NCBI GenBank assembly: GCA_002946415.1 | Contig: NJPS01000004.1 | Span: forward strand, 687,001-751,000 | Source of the DNA: Rutstroemia sp. NJR-2017a BVV2 | Lineage: Eukaryota; Ascomycota; Leotiomycetes; Helotiales; Rutstroemiaceae | Length of the DNA: 64,000 nt | Reading direction: 5' to 3' | Shown here: piece after piece, positions 20,362-30,870 of the stretch | How positions within the stretch are numbered: the first letter of the stretch is position 1 | Layout: the number at the start of each line of letters is the position of its first letter | The notes under the pieces: generated by a model | Seen by the model: the letters and a program-made list of their open reading frames with translations, nothing else | Database searches by the model: none | Told to the model about the DNA's origin: nothing | Position numbers and translations under genes: made by a program

Positions 20362-22684
20362 CAAACCGCATATTTCCGACATTTGAACTTGAATTCCTTT
20401 ACAAGGAAGAGACAATTGTTTCTGAAGTTGAAACAGACGGCGCATACATTGCATCTGGGCCTAGATGGGGAATGTCACATGCTTTATAGATTACAATACG
20501 AGATCGCGGACGCGAAAAACTCGTAACTTTTATCCCGCTTCTCTGTAGGCATCAAAAGCTATCCAGGATTTCCGAAGTTAGGAAAGTTACCGATTGATCA
20601 TGCAATTGGTCGCTGTGGAATAAACTTGCTCTGCTGCGAAAGTGCTTCCTGTCTATTATCGCCCTCTTCTCACAAAAACCGAAGGTCTTGGAAGGATTAA
20701 ACAGAAGGTTCAACCTATGTACAACTCGAGTTTATCTTTCTCCATTGGTTTGTCAATTTGGCAGGGCCTGAGTTAACAGATGTCGGTAAGTAGTTTGCAT
20801 TATCCAATTACTTGCGGCCCTCCAACGGGTCGGAGCAGTCTCGACCTCATCAAATCCAGCCGTAGTTGGATGGGCTTTCGTTGTCGCTAAGCGCCTCAAT
20901 ACGAGGCGTACTGAGCGGTGCAATGGTGGGCGCCAACGTGTAAGCATCGTACAAATGCCTCGCTCCCGCGGCTGTACCTGTTTTTGGGAGATTTTATATA
21001 CCTTGGCCCTTATCCCACGATACTTTCATGTCAATTTGACATTCTTTAGTGCCTTTTTGGCTTCTCGTCGTATTCAGTACGCTCCTTAGCACTATAATTC
21101 ATAGTAGCAAGTGCTAGTTATTGATACAACTAGATAGGCGTGACATTTCCTTTACACCATGTTCATAAGAGAAACCCGGAAGAGATGCCTAAGCCCGGTG
21201 ATAATTCTAAACGCTCTGGGAGCAGCAGTCCCAATCCTAAATGTAGACAGTAGAAGACGGGGTGGAGGTGAAGATGTCCCGGACATCAACAGAGATATGC
21301 TGCTGTCCACTGAATCCAGAACCACTCGCAAATCACGATGAATCATTGTCGATCAGTTCCGTGAGATGCGAGTTGGAAGTAATGTTATATAGTTCGCGCA
21401 CACCTCATGTATTACCAACATGCGTCCAACTTTGCCATTATCGGTACAGAAATAACTCGAAGATTTCAGTAAGATGACCGAGTTTAATATCAGCAAGATG
21501 GTCGAGTTGTCATACCGTTCAAGAAGTTCACAGCTATTTTTATCTCCCATTACATTTCGTTCTTACATTCCTATATGGCATCTCTTACCTCCTAATCCCA
21601 ACCACGAAAACGGAAAAAACCCTAGTTCTGCTCCGCCTCGCCTAGGTCGCTTACTATGAACTTGGGATCGTGGGACCATGGGACCGTTATGATGGGCTGG
21701 GGAATGAGTGCTGGATTGGGCGGGTGGATGCTGGAAATATATACAGCGAGATGCATCGACCTAAGATGAGGTCATTTGGGTGAGGTTGGGTAAGGTAAGC
21801 TCGTTTTGTAAGTGCTGGGAGGATATGCTGAGATGAGATAGATCAGGGTAGGATTCGCTAATCGGTGCCGGTAGTTGGCGGCCGGTAAGATTACCTAAGT
21901 ATCTCCTATTATCCATCTAGTTGATATTCTTCCGCCAACACAAGAGTCAATCGGTCATATCCTCCCACATCGCTACTCTCTATCTCTCTCTTAATGCACT
22001 CCTAACCAAAAAAACCAAATATCAAAAACCCATAAACAGAAAACTCACTTGGTGTTTGGAGATACTCTTCAAAATGTCATCAGAGGACTCGACGGCTGAC
22101 TGGTGCTAGGAACTTGCACGTCAGCTTCCCGTATATCCAATGGGTCTATGGACCTGGTCAGATGGGCACATTACCAAGGTGATTCGAGAAGGTTAAGGCA
22201 TGGCTTGAGATCATAATGACAGGCTGGTAATGGCTCTTCACCTGCATTTACAACTTACTGAACGGTTGTGGGATTATGGAAAGCGTCTATCGAGCTATCA
22301 GTGGCCTGGATATGCCGTTTCGCACGTGGACGGACCTGCCCTTAACCCCTTTTCCTCGCAATATGATTGCGAGAGGACACACCTTTTCATAATTCTTCTG
22401 TGTCTTTATGGTGGCTCATGCACAGTAGCAGCGGCCAGCTCCCGAAATACCCACATCTGTTGTACGACCACAAAGCTTCGAGACCTCTGTCCTGGAGATG
22501 AGAGTCCTGGTTTGCTGCACTATTCATCTCCATGACGAGCACTGCGTCCCGGCCATTCTGGCCTCCTCTCAAGCTCAATGGGCTGGTCGCATGTCCTTTT
22601 TATCACCGTCGAGAGACTGCTGGGTGGTAATATGACGACGTTCTTACAGTGTAGGAGATGTGCCAACAGAGCTATGTATTAGTG

Positions 22685-22690
22685 TATAAA
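22685..22690 (+). promoter_or_regulatory. TATA box of the 527-aa disordered-protein gene
   Basis: TATAAA about 205 bp upstream of the ATG at 22896. Confidence 0.4.
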
Positions 22691-22895
22691 TGTCTGGTTA
22701 GTAGGTGTGGTAAGTGGCACTTCATTCTACAACATCTTGTCTTCTTCTCTCTGCATCGTACTCGATACAATAATTCGTGAGCTCTTGAAGTTCCTTGTAA
22801 GGCTTCGCATAATTGCAATGATACTTGGGAGTCTTGCTAATCGTTCATAGTTACATAGAACTAACTGATCTGTCTTTTGTATCAGCATTTCCACT

Positions 22896-24479
22896 ATGTC
22901 TAACTCCCACCACCATCGTGATAAGGGAGGTTCTCGCCATTCACGCTCAGCTGGAAGAGACGAGAATCAAAGGAAGAACACTAAATCCTCCGCAGAGGAA
23001 CTTGGACCCAATGGGTTGCCGAATGGCTTCCTACCTCCTCCTCCTGTACCTCCGCCTCCGAGACCAGCAGTCCACCATGTCGTGAATATACCGGAGTATG
23101 TTGAGGGTATACCGAAGAATTATTACGACAACAATAGTGATTATGGCGACTACGGTAGTGATCCGGCTTCCGAGCCGAGTGATTCTACCCGTCCCAACTT
23201 ACCTAAAAAACCAGGGGACCGGAACAGCCCTAGGGAACCAGTGCGGAAAGGAAAAGAGCCAGGGGGGAAATATGAAGGGCATAATAACCACTCTCAGAGC
23301 TCAACCCTGCCTCGGAGAGAAGAGTTCTCGCGTCAGGATGCCGGTCCTTCGCAGCGTTCGGAAGATCGTGGGAAGCAGGTCCCTCGGTCTTCTTCTCAGA
23401 AACCTGGAGCTTCCTCTCGCACCGGCCCCGACACTTATGGTTCGGATTCTGATTATAGAGCCACAGGAGCCTCCGCCCACTCTTCTCGTCAGAAGCCTAG
23501 AGTTTCCTCAGACACCAAACCTCCCCCACCCCCTGACTCCTTTAGACCCCCACGGACTGATAGGGATCCTCGCCCAGCCCGTGCCCCCTCTCACGACAGA
23601 CATACCTCCTCTCACCACGGATCTAACTCCGTTGACCGACCCCCACGGACTGATGGGGATCCTCGCCCAGCCCGTGCCCCCTCTCACGACAGACATACCT
23701 CCTCTCACCACGGATCTAACTCCGTTGACCGACCCCCACGGACTGATAGGGATCCTCGCCCAGCCCGTGCCCCCTCTCACGACAGACATACCTCCTCTCA
23801 CTACGGATCTGACTCCGTTGACCGACCCCTACGGACTGATAGGGATTCTCGCCGACCCCATTCCTCTCGCAACGAAGATAACCCGGTTAGCCGACCCCCT
23901 AGCGCCTATACAAGCTCACTGAATGATAGGGATACTCGCCAACCCCGTTCCTACTCTCGCCGCGGCGAAGAAGAGGGCACGTCGAGGGCTTCGAGTGGGG
24001 TACGTGATAAACCGATACCATATAGAACAGGACGGCCTCCCGCGCCCAATGACTCCGCTCCCGCCTACTCGGCACGGAAGACGGATCGATATGTTGTAGG
24101 TGATGATGAACCGATACGAGATAGAACAGGGCGGCCTGGCTCACGCCGTGGATCCGTTAGCGCTCCAAGGCCTTCGAGTGCTGTATTCGATGATAAACCG
24201 ATATCACCTGTAGTAGAGGGATCTGGCACACACCATGAATACGTTAGCACTAGAGGATCTGGCACACACCATGAATACGTTAGCACTGGGGAACCTCGCC
24301 CACCCGGTGTACCTTTTATCTATGAAGGACCGCCGGGGACGCAGCAGGCTCCGAGAACTGTTGAGAGACCACTTGAAGGGTTGACATATCTTACTAGAGA
24401 GGAGGCCGAGTATTTGATGGAAGATTCGAGGAGGAAAAAAGATGAAAGAGAAAGAAGGAGAAGAAGAGAAGGGCATTGA
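22896..24479 (+). CDS. Intrinsically disordered, repeat-bearing protein (527 aa), function unknown
   Basis: A single exon starting MSNSHHHRDKGGSRHSRSAG. The sequence is dominated by Pro, Ser, Arg and Asp; a proline cluster (PPPPVPPPPRP) lies near residues 50-58 and NIPEYVEGIPKNYYDNNSDYGDYGSD near 62-90. Residues about 218-310 are three nearly identical 31-residue units (PPRTDRDPRPARAPSHDRHT continuing SSHHGSNSVDR) plus a degenerate fourth. Later come DKPIPYRTGRP-type and GSGTHHEYVST repeats. The only ordered-looking part is the C-terminus, EGLTYLTREEAEYLMEDSRR followed by a highly charged helix. No signal peptide, membrane segment or known domain was found. The frame shows no decay despite repeats, which argues for selection on length in threes. 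Confidence 0.75.
   Translation: MSNSHHHRDKGGSRHSRSAGRDENQRKNTKSSAEELGPNGLPNGFLPPPPVPPPPRPAVHHVVNIPEYVEGIPKNYYDNNSDYGDYGSDPASEPSDSTRPNLPKKPGDRNSPREPVRKGKEPGGKYEGHNNHSQSSTLPRREEFSRQDAGPSQRSEDRGKQVPRSSSQKPGASSRTGPDTYGSDSDYRATGASAHSSRQKPRVSSDTKPPPPPDSFRPPRTDRDPRPARAPSHDRHTSSHHGSNSVDRPPRTDGDPRPARAPSHDRHTSSHHGSNSVDRPPRTDRDPRPARAPSHDRHTSSHYGSDSVDRPLRTDRDSRRPHSSRNEDNPVSRPPSAYTSSLNDRDTRQPRSYSRRGEEEGTSRASSGVRDKPIPYRTGRPPAPNDSAPAYSARKTDRYVVGDDEPIRDRTGRPGSRRGSVSAPRPSSAVFDDKPISPVVEGSGTHHEYVSTRGSGTHHEYVSTGEPRPPGVPFIYEGPPGTQQAPRTVERPLEGLTYLTREEAEYLMEDSRRKKDERERRRRREGH
23547..23920. repeat. Coding minisatellite, 93-bp period (31 codons), three copies plus a degenerate fourth
   Basis: Copies begin at 23547, 23640, 23733 and 23826 (the shared c-run of ccccacggactgat). 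The first three are almost identical; the fourth diverges after about 40 bp. The period keeps the frame. Confidence 0.92.
24219..24290. repeat. Coding direct repeat, 36 bp x 2
   Basis: The 36-bp unit starting ggatctggcacacaccatga occurs at 24219 and 24255 with near identity and encodes GSGTHHEYVST plus one variable residue. Confidence 0.9.
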
Positions 24480-25984
24480 GTTGGTTTGGAGATAAAAAAA
24501 AACAAAAGTTAGCATGCGAAGATAACATTCAGGAGCAGAGTGTTGTATTTGGCTGTTTTCTAGCCTTGGTTTTATTTTGTTATATTGCTATATGTGTTGG
24601 TCAAGCGAGATTAAATGGGGCGTAGACTACGGAGGGGCAATATAAGGGCTAATTGAATGTACGGAATAGAGCTGAAATGAGGGTATTCGTAGAATTAGCT
24701 AAATCCGTAGTTGTACGGAAGAGCTGGGTATTTAACCACCCTACTCTTCCCTTATCTTTTAGAGAATCAGACTTTATCAACCAAATATCAGATTACCTTT
24801 TTGGAAGTGATCTTATGCTACGGTTGAGCAGTCAACCCACAATATGGTATTAGGTTTGTTCTATTTTCCTTTCTGGTTTCTTGCATTCCACAAAGTTATG
24901 GATGTTGGAGTTTTGGAGTCTATGGAGTTTAATATAGTTAGTATAATATAAAATTGATTTGACTTGGTTATATTTTAAACATTTATGGTCATAGATGAAC
25001 GATTATTTTAGTCTGACTAGGCGGTTAAACTCTAAACGAATGATTGATTTGATATTTAGATGTTAGTTGGGAGTGCCAATACATCTCGACTACGTTGCGA
25101 ACAGACTCACCTCGACGGATTGATGCTATGCTCAGGAATGGGGAGTTGGGACAAGATGCAAGATTGTTTGCGATTCTCTTCTGTAAAAGTGATCTCTGCT
25201 AGCCCTTTGAAGGTTGTTGACCAATTTGCTCTGCATAGTATTGATTGATGCATAAATCGGAGGTGTTGTAAAACTTGTAATTAATAGACCACCTCCAATC
25301 TACAACTCCAGATACCCTCTATTATATATTGTAAGAGGCTCAAAGTGAGAATACGTGCATCCTAATAGCACGTGTAGCAGGAGATCTAGGTGTACGAAAG
25401 GGTCACTTCAACGTAGGAGGTCAAAAATGTGGTAAAACAGTCATGAATTTCTCTAAACAGGTTGCGAGAGCACCTCCTTATATGATAGAACCAGGCCCTA
25501 GTAGCTGGAGCTAGGCTAAAAGAGGTGGCTAAAGCCTCACAATATCTACTACAGCATTACTACTTTGAGTTTCGAATTACAATTCAAAGGACTAGAAATC
25601 TATCGTTGAGTTCAAACCTAAATCTCAAACACTAGATGAAAGATGTCTTCTCAAGATATCAAAGAGGTCCATAAGTTAATCTTCTGCCTGGTAGTGTAGA
25701 CACAGATGTAATGGATGATGGGAGAAACAATCAACTGTGAGACGGGTAAGTGGGTGTGTAATTACAGAGTTAATCTTCTTGAATTGGTATCTAATGTCAT
25801 ATCGCACACAGCAAAGTCTCCCCTCCACCCCCTATACTAAAACCTCAACCACCCATCTTTCCTTCTATGACCATGACTCCAACAAAAAAGCCCCGCAACC
25901 CATGCCCAGCTCGTTCATCATGCAATAGAATATCCATAGTTGGCTCTTATACGAATACCATACAGATCACCCGCCCCTACCTCA
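24480..25984. other. AT-rich intergenic region, 1.5 kb
   Basis: Convergent 3' ends of the 527-aa gene (+) and Rad4 (-). The stretch 24880-25060 is notably AT-rich. No coding frame is convincing. A decayed mobile element is possible, but no terminal repeat or coding relic was found. Confidence 0.5.
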
Positions 25985-28900
25985 TCAGCCCTCATCATCC
26001 TCATCCTCATCCCCACTATGCTCAAAATACCTCGACCTCAACTCCGTCTCACCCTTCCTCTTCGCATTCCTCCCGGGCGTCCGTCTCGTACCCGGGGTCG
26101 ATTTCGCAGGTTTCCTCTTTGCAGCCGATCTCTTCGGTACCACTACTTCATCATCTTCATCATCCTCAAGTTCAGAAAGCGCCGAAGATTCATCTTCCTT
26201 TTCATTACCAGGTTCGGAGAGTGATGAAGATTCTGCACTGCCATTAACTTCTTCGTCCGAGTCTTGAATTATGCGTTTACGTTTATGTGATGTTTTTGTT
26301 GTGGATGATGAGATGCGTTTGGCGGGGGTGGTTCGGGGTTTTGGTGGGGTTTGGATGGGCTTCTTGGTGGAGCCTTTGGGTCTACCGCGTCCTTTTCGGA
26401 CGGGTGTGCGGGCAGTGGTCTTAATTTCGGGCTTCATTTCTTCATCGGAATCTGAAGCGGCATCAAGCCCGGCTGCTGTATTGGACAAAAGAGATCCTCG
26501 CTTCGGATATGCATATGAGTTGATCTTCTTCGCAGGCTCTTCATCAAAATCTTCATTTCCCACAACAAACCCTCCACCACCCGAATCTTTATCCTTAGAT
26601 TCATCTTCCACGATAAAGCCTCCGCCATCTTCATCACCATGCTCATCTTGCGCCACCACAGGAAAGAAACTCGTTGAATGATGCGCATCCGGTTCCTCCT
26701 CCTCATGACCTTCAGGAAAGAACCCCCCCGCCATATCCTCATCTTGCTGCTGCATGCGAGCAGCCTCCTCCTCCAGATCCCCCTCACCTTCTTTTTGTTT
26801 CCCCTTATTATTATTCGTCCACGGATTCATTAAATCCACCTCATCCCCCGCATCATTCCCATACTCCTCCCTCATCCTCTCCAAAATTCTCAACCCCATC
26901 AACATCTTCCGCCACATCCCCACCGCCGCCTTCGTCCTCTTCTCATCCTCTTTCCTCACCCGTTCCGCCTCGTCTTTCTCCCACTCCTCCATCACCGCCT
27001 CCAGATGCTCCTCCGCTACCACCACCCCCGTGATAATCGGAATCGCCATCCGCGCTCCAAACTCGAATCCCGTCACCGCCTCAGCATAATCAATCCCCAA
27101 CCTCTTACAGATTTTCATCGTGCCCCGCCGCGGGATATGTACTGCGCCTTCCGGGACCATACTCGGTACATAAACATCCATATTGCCGAAGCTGTTCTTG
27201 GGGATCACTCCATTCTCGATAGGCGGTGGGATAATCCAATCCGTTTGATCCCGACTGTACAGCCCCTGAAGCATTTTCTCCCCACTCGCATGTTCAGCTT
27301 CTGCGAGCTCCCGCTTCCGATTCGTCGTTGCTGCTCGGTATGGAACGCGTTTCCGCGGTATTGCATCAGGAAGAGGGGCTCTGCCTTCTTTGTGCCAAGT
27401 TTCCATGCTTTTGCAATTGACGACGTCTTTTCGCAGGAAAACTTTCTCTTCAGTCCCTGTGTCCCCTTTGCCCTTTACAGTGAACATTTTTACATGTTTC
27501 GCTGTAGGCAGGATTGCTTCTTCTCTTCTGAGGTGTCTTTCCAGAACATACGTCTCGGAAGATTTGTACGATTGTAGGGTTTCCTCTCCTTCTTTGATTT
27601 CTTTCTTCTTTGGTTGAGCGGACTTGAGATCGGTCGCTTCTTCGGCGTCATCAATCTCTGTTCTTGGACACTTCTTGGTGCCTCGCACATAATCGTTCAT
27701 GACCGTCTTGAACCAGTCGAAATATTCGTATCGCTTGATCTTGCCTCTGGAATTGTAGATGGGTACTTTTTCCACAGGGATACGATTACCTTTCGTCCGG
27801 CCAGGTAGCATGTGATTTTTCAAGTATCGTATAGTGACATCTTTTGCGGTGCTGTCAGGTGAATGTCCTACAATATATGCAGTTACTTGCTTGGCTTTGT
27901 CTGCTTTAGCTCCACGAGGCTCGAATTTCTGGATTAATTCAGAGTTGCTAGCGATGATATTTAAGACAACTGCATCAACCGGCGTGTAGGTATGTGTAAC
28001 TGGGGAAAGAACTTCGGTCCAGTAGTGTGGGTAGAGAAGATCTTTGTCATATGGCTTAGAAGGAAGAGGGCGAGTTTTAGCAGGCGTGATATCTACTACA
28101 GAGTCATCGTCGTCCCCATCAGCGTCATCTTCGGCCTCAGATTCAGACAGGTCGATAGGCGCATTTTTCAGACCCTTTCCACGAGAAGTGCGCCTCGACG
28201 GAGTTGCTTTTGACGATGCCACTGCTGGTTTTGGTTTTGGAGTAGCCTTTCCTTTTCCTTTCTTCGGAGCAGTAGGCTTCGGTAATGACTGGTCTTCTCT
28301 GCTGCTGCTATCACTATCCGAGCTTTCATCCACTGGTGTAGCTTCTCTCTTCTTCTTATCCTTCTTCTCAGCTGCATCCTCATTCTTGTTCCAACCGAAC
28401 CCAACAGGCTGAAGACTTGTGACCATCCTTGCTTCAATACCAATACCCCTCAATAAAGCCGTAAACAACTGTGCGCCAACATCCCGACTCCCTTCTAGTG
28501 CCTTTGCGCAGTTCCTAAACTCATTGATATCTGCTATTCGTTCACCATGTTTCTCAGGATCGTGCTCTTCCTTGTTGAAGCTCTTCATCTCCTGATCTAA
28601 CCTCGGAAGAGACATGTAACCAAGCTTTCTCAAACCCGGCGCCACAATCCTGAATCGCTGCTTCCAGTATGTCATCAATAATCTCAAGAGTCTAAACAGA
28701 GGATCGCCCCGACTCATGTTGACCTCGCCTGCCGCGAGTCTTTCCGCAGGCTCGCCCCAATCCCGCTGACTCCGAACATCGGTCTTCTTTCCCATTGTAG
28801 CTTTGCCCTTCCCTTTCGACTTCGGCTTTTCCTTCTCGTTTGGTGTTGGCGATAGTCCGCTATCCTTTCGCCATTTCTCGATCTCCCTCCGAACGGTTTC

Positions 28901-29491
28901 CGGTAAGTGCCCTACTAAGATACTCTGTAATTCCTTGTCGCATAGCCACGCATTTCTGATAGCATTATGCCACATGAGCATCAACACATGCACCTTGTGA
29001 GTGGATACTCGAATGCCTCTCTCAATTTTGCTAGGCCCTTTCTTCGTTCCAAGTGGATTGGTAAGAGAAATCCTCGTCTCTTTTGTCAAGGTAAGCTCGA
29101 GATCTCCAGTCGGCAGATACGCAGGTGCCGCAGGCGCAACGTTCGTCTCGATGTCTTCAAACTCCATATCTTCGTCCTCGTCATCCGAAGCATTGTCCTC
29201 TGCGGGGCGCTTTGCGCTTGGCACATCCTCAAATTCATCGTCAGAGAGCGAAGTAAGAGAGCTATCGTCGTCTTCTGTAGCTTGGATTTTCTGCAGAATG
29301 GATTTCCCGTAGTTTGGATCTCTGCTGCTTGTACTTGCGCTAGCATCGAGGTCGTCGAAAAGTGTAGCTTTCCGTGGTGTGATCGTCTTCGGCGTTGCCT
29401 TCTTCCTTTTGCCCCCGGAGTTTCTCGAGGGCCCTGGCTCCGGCTCTGGGGACGACGAGCGCAGGCGTTTACGAGGGAGGAATGGAGGCAT
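25985..29491 (-). CDS. RAD4: Rad4/XPC-type DNA damage recognition protein
   Basis: A single 1168-residue exon starting MPPFLPRKRLRSSSPEP. It recognises helix-distorting lesions in nuclear nucleotide excision repair with a Rad23 partner. Order of parts: acidic, basic disordered N-terminus; Rad4 transglutaminase-like fold at about 150-600 (RLLRLLMTYWKQRFRIVAPG, DVGAQLFTALLRGIGIEARMV, PHYWTEVLS), interrupted by a charged insertion at about 380-470; beta-hairpin domains BHD1 to BHD3 at about 645-835 (ETYVLERHLRREEAILP, DWIIPPPIENGVIPKNSFGN, GAVHIPRRGTMKICKRLGID, GFEFGARMAIPIITGVVV). A long acidic tail follows, with three GGF-containing repeats and an AT-hook-like GRGRPKGSTKK near 1040. The cysteine-protease-like catalytic residues are not expected in Rad4. 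Length is at the upper side for fungi because of the tail. Confidence 0.96.
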   Translation of the reverse strand: MPPFLPRKRLRSSSPEPEPGPSRNSGGKRKKATPKTITPRKATLFDDLDASASTSSRDPNYGKSILQKIQATEDDDSSLTSLSDDEFEDVPSAKRPAEDNASDDEDEDMEFEDIETNVAPAAPAYLPTGDLELTLTKETRISLTNPLGTKKGPSKIERGIRVSTHKVHVLMLMWHNAIRNAWLCDKELQSILVGHLPETVRREIEKWRKDSGLSPTPNEKEKPKSKGKGKATMGKKTDVRSQRDWGEPAERLAAGEVNMSRGDPLFRLLRLLMTYWKQRFRIVAPGLRKLGYMSLPRLDQEMKSFNKEEHDPEKHGERIADINEFRNCAKALEGSRDVGAQLFTALLRGIGIEARMVTSLQPVGFGWNKNEDAAEKKDKKKREATPVDESSDSDSSSREDQSLPKPTAPKKGKGKATPKPKPAVASSKATPSRRTSRGKGLKNAPIDLSESEAEDDADGDDDDSVVDITPAKTRPLPSKPYDKDLLYPHYWTEVLSPVTHTYTPVDAVVLNIIASNSELIQKFEPRGAKADKAKQVTAYIVGHSPDSTAKDVTIRYLKNHMLPGRTKGNRIPVEKVPIYNSRGKIKRYEYFDWFKTVMNDYVRGTKKCPRTEIDDAEEATDLKSAQPKKKEIKEGEETLQSYKSSETYVLERHLRREEAILPTAKHVKMFTVKGKGDTGTEEKVFLRKDVVNCKSMETWHKEGRAPLPDAIPRKRVPYRAATTNRKRELAEAEHASGEKMLQGLYSRDQTDWIIPPPIENGVIPKNSFGNMDVYVPSMVPEGAVHIPRRGTMKICKRLGIDYAEAVTGFEFGARMAIPIITGVVVAEEHLEAVMEEWEKDEAERVRKEDEKRTKAAVGMWRKMLMGLRILERMREEYGNDAGDEVDLMNPWTNNNKGKQKEGEGDLEEEAARMQQQDEDMAGGFFPEGHEEEEPDAHHSTSFFPVVAQDEHGDEDGGGFIVEDESKDKDSGGGGFVVGNEDFDEEPAKKINSYAYPKRGSLLSNTAAGLDAASDSDEEMKPEIKTTARTPVRKGRGRPKGSTKKPIQTPPKPRTTPAKRISSSTTKTSHKRKRIIQDSDEEVNGSAESSSLSEPGNEKEDESSALSELEDDEDDEVVVPKRSAAKRKPAKSTPGTRRTPGRNAKRKGETELRSRYFEHSGDEDEDDEG

Positions 29492-30198
29492 GTTGGTAGG
29501 TGTTATCGAAACATAATAACTTTAGTATTTGGTAATTGTAGTTGAAACGATTCACCCCCAATTCATCGCACATCAACGCGTGGAAATTGAGGTTGGAGGG
29601 TTGAGCATAAAATCGACGCGCCTAGACACTGTAATGAGGTCACCACTCAGGTACTCGGTAGGGGTCCCTTGCGCTAAAATCCGCTGCAAGACCCTAAATC
29701 CGATCCTAGTTTTGGTGATGAAAATGAAAATGAGGATGAAATTTCTCGAGCTACCAATGTCATAGTATGATAATTCAGATGATTTACACGCCTGGATGAG
29801 CTGCGCAGGCATGACCTTGCTGTTTTTATAATTTCAGTCCTGGTTCGATATTCCAGCAGTTTGGTTCGTGCTGAGAGCGCCTTAGGCCTATGTCCGAACG
29901 TATCCAGATACCTGGGAATTGTCCGGGAGCAGCGAGTACCTTGGAATGGGGTGCAGCTACCAAGCTGTGGGATGGCTGCTCAATGATCAGTGGAAAACTG
30001 TAGTGGTATCATTTGTCGTTAATATCTATCTAAAAATCTATCGAAGTGTCATATACAAGTATATACTCTATTCCTTCCTCCAATCTCTGTCGTCGTCGTG
30101 TATATCGTGCTCTCCGCGAAGTATAGATGAATCCGTATATACTCCAAGCTCCTGTTAACAGAAATTATAACCGATGATCGCAAAGCTCTATGGCCTTC
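29492..30198. other. Intergenic, 0.7 kb
   Basis: Upstream region of Rad4 and 3' flank of the HAD phosphatase gene. No gene or clear signal is seen. Confidence 0.55.
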
Positions 30199-30870
30199 CT
30201 AATTCTCATCGTCCGCTTCAATGGGAGTTTCAGCATCGATCTTCTCGTCCGCCGAGGTTGGTGATTTCGTGTCATGACCATGCATTTGCCTCCATTCTCG
30301 AACTCCTCTATTGATTTCACTCCTATTGACTCCATCGCGGACGAGACACATTTTCACTCCCAGTGATTCGACGTTCCTATTCCTCGCTTCGTCATCGAAA
30401 AATACCATGTCTTCGTATCGAATGCCCGTGCTCTTCTGCAGTTTGTTGAAATGTGTAATCTTGCTTCCGGGATAGATTTCCAATTGGTCGAAGAACTCAA
30501 TCGCTTTCTTCTTCTTTCCGTCCGCGTCTGTAACATGTAACAATCTCAACATCTCCCTGCCTAAATCCGGGGCTGATGTTCTGGAAGCCGCGCCGACTTT
30601 TATGCCATTGCTTTTGAGCTGTGCAAGCACTGACGGAACTTCATTGTAAAAAGCATAGCTCTCTCCCGAACGATCTTTCGCGGATGAGTGGTCAGGCGAC
30701 GCCTTGATCGGCGGTGTAACGTGCGTATCTACCCAGAAAGGCCATAAAGTATAGTCGAGGTCGAAGACGAAGAGTTTAGGCAGCGGGAGGGAGTCTGTGA
30801 AGCATTGTAGCGGGGTATCGAGTGACGAAGCTGAAGGAGGGGCATTCGATTTGACCAACTTCCTAGCCAT
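30199..30870 (-). CDS. HAD-superfamily magnesium-dependent phosphatase-1 (MDP-1) type
   Basis: A single exon of 223 residues starting MARKLVKSNAPPSASS; the frame stays open upstream but lacks an ATG. HAD motif I is LFVFDLDYTLWPFWVDTHV (nucleophile Asp in DxDxT), motif II lies in KVGAASRTSAPDLGREML, the lysine region in EIYPGSKITHFNKLQ, and motif III/IV is MVFFDDEARNRNVESLG. This order is that of MDP-1, a small cytosolic phosphatase known to act on protein phosphotyrosine and sugar phosphates; fungal members are often named acid phosphatase. It lies upstream of Rad4 on the same strand with a 0.7-kb gap. A 9-bp repeat occupies the region just before the start. Confidence 0.9.
   Translation of the reverse strand: MARKLVKSNAPPSASSLDTPLQCFTDSLPLPKLFVFDLDYTLWPFWVDTHVTPPIKASPDHSSAKDRSGESYAFYNEVPSVLAQLKSNGIKVGAASRTSAPDLGREMLRLLHVTDADGKKKKAIEFFDQLEIYPGSKITHFNKLQKSTGIRYEDMVFFDDEARNRNVESLGVKMCLVRDGVNRSEINRGVREWRQMHGHDTKSPTSADEKIDAETPIEADDEN

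Larger units (their letters stand above)
17031..22895. other. Gene-poor region, 5.9 kb
   Basis: The longest gap in the window. No frame longer than about 140 codons and no recognised intact gene occurs. It contains the promoter of the Jen1-type gene at its left end, short direct repeats (for example cttgtcgag copies near 17930-17950 and ctccata-type copies near 19280-19310), a probable aldo-keto reductase relic (20126-20361) and the promoter of the 527-aa gene at its right end. Confidence 0.6.

Noticed and set aside
23098..23922. A 274-codon open frame in another frame of the disordered 527-aa gene, and a 97-codon one opposite it
   Set aside because: They exist because the 93-bp repeats keep every frame open once it is open. 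The +3 frame with MSNSHHH start continues beyond the repeat and has sensible composition.
24480..25984. Transposon decayed by repeat-induced point mutation
   Set aside because: The region is AT-rich but I found no terminal repeats, target duplication or transposase/reverse-transcriptase remnants by eye. A genome-wide repeat search would decide.
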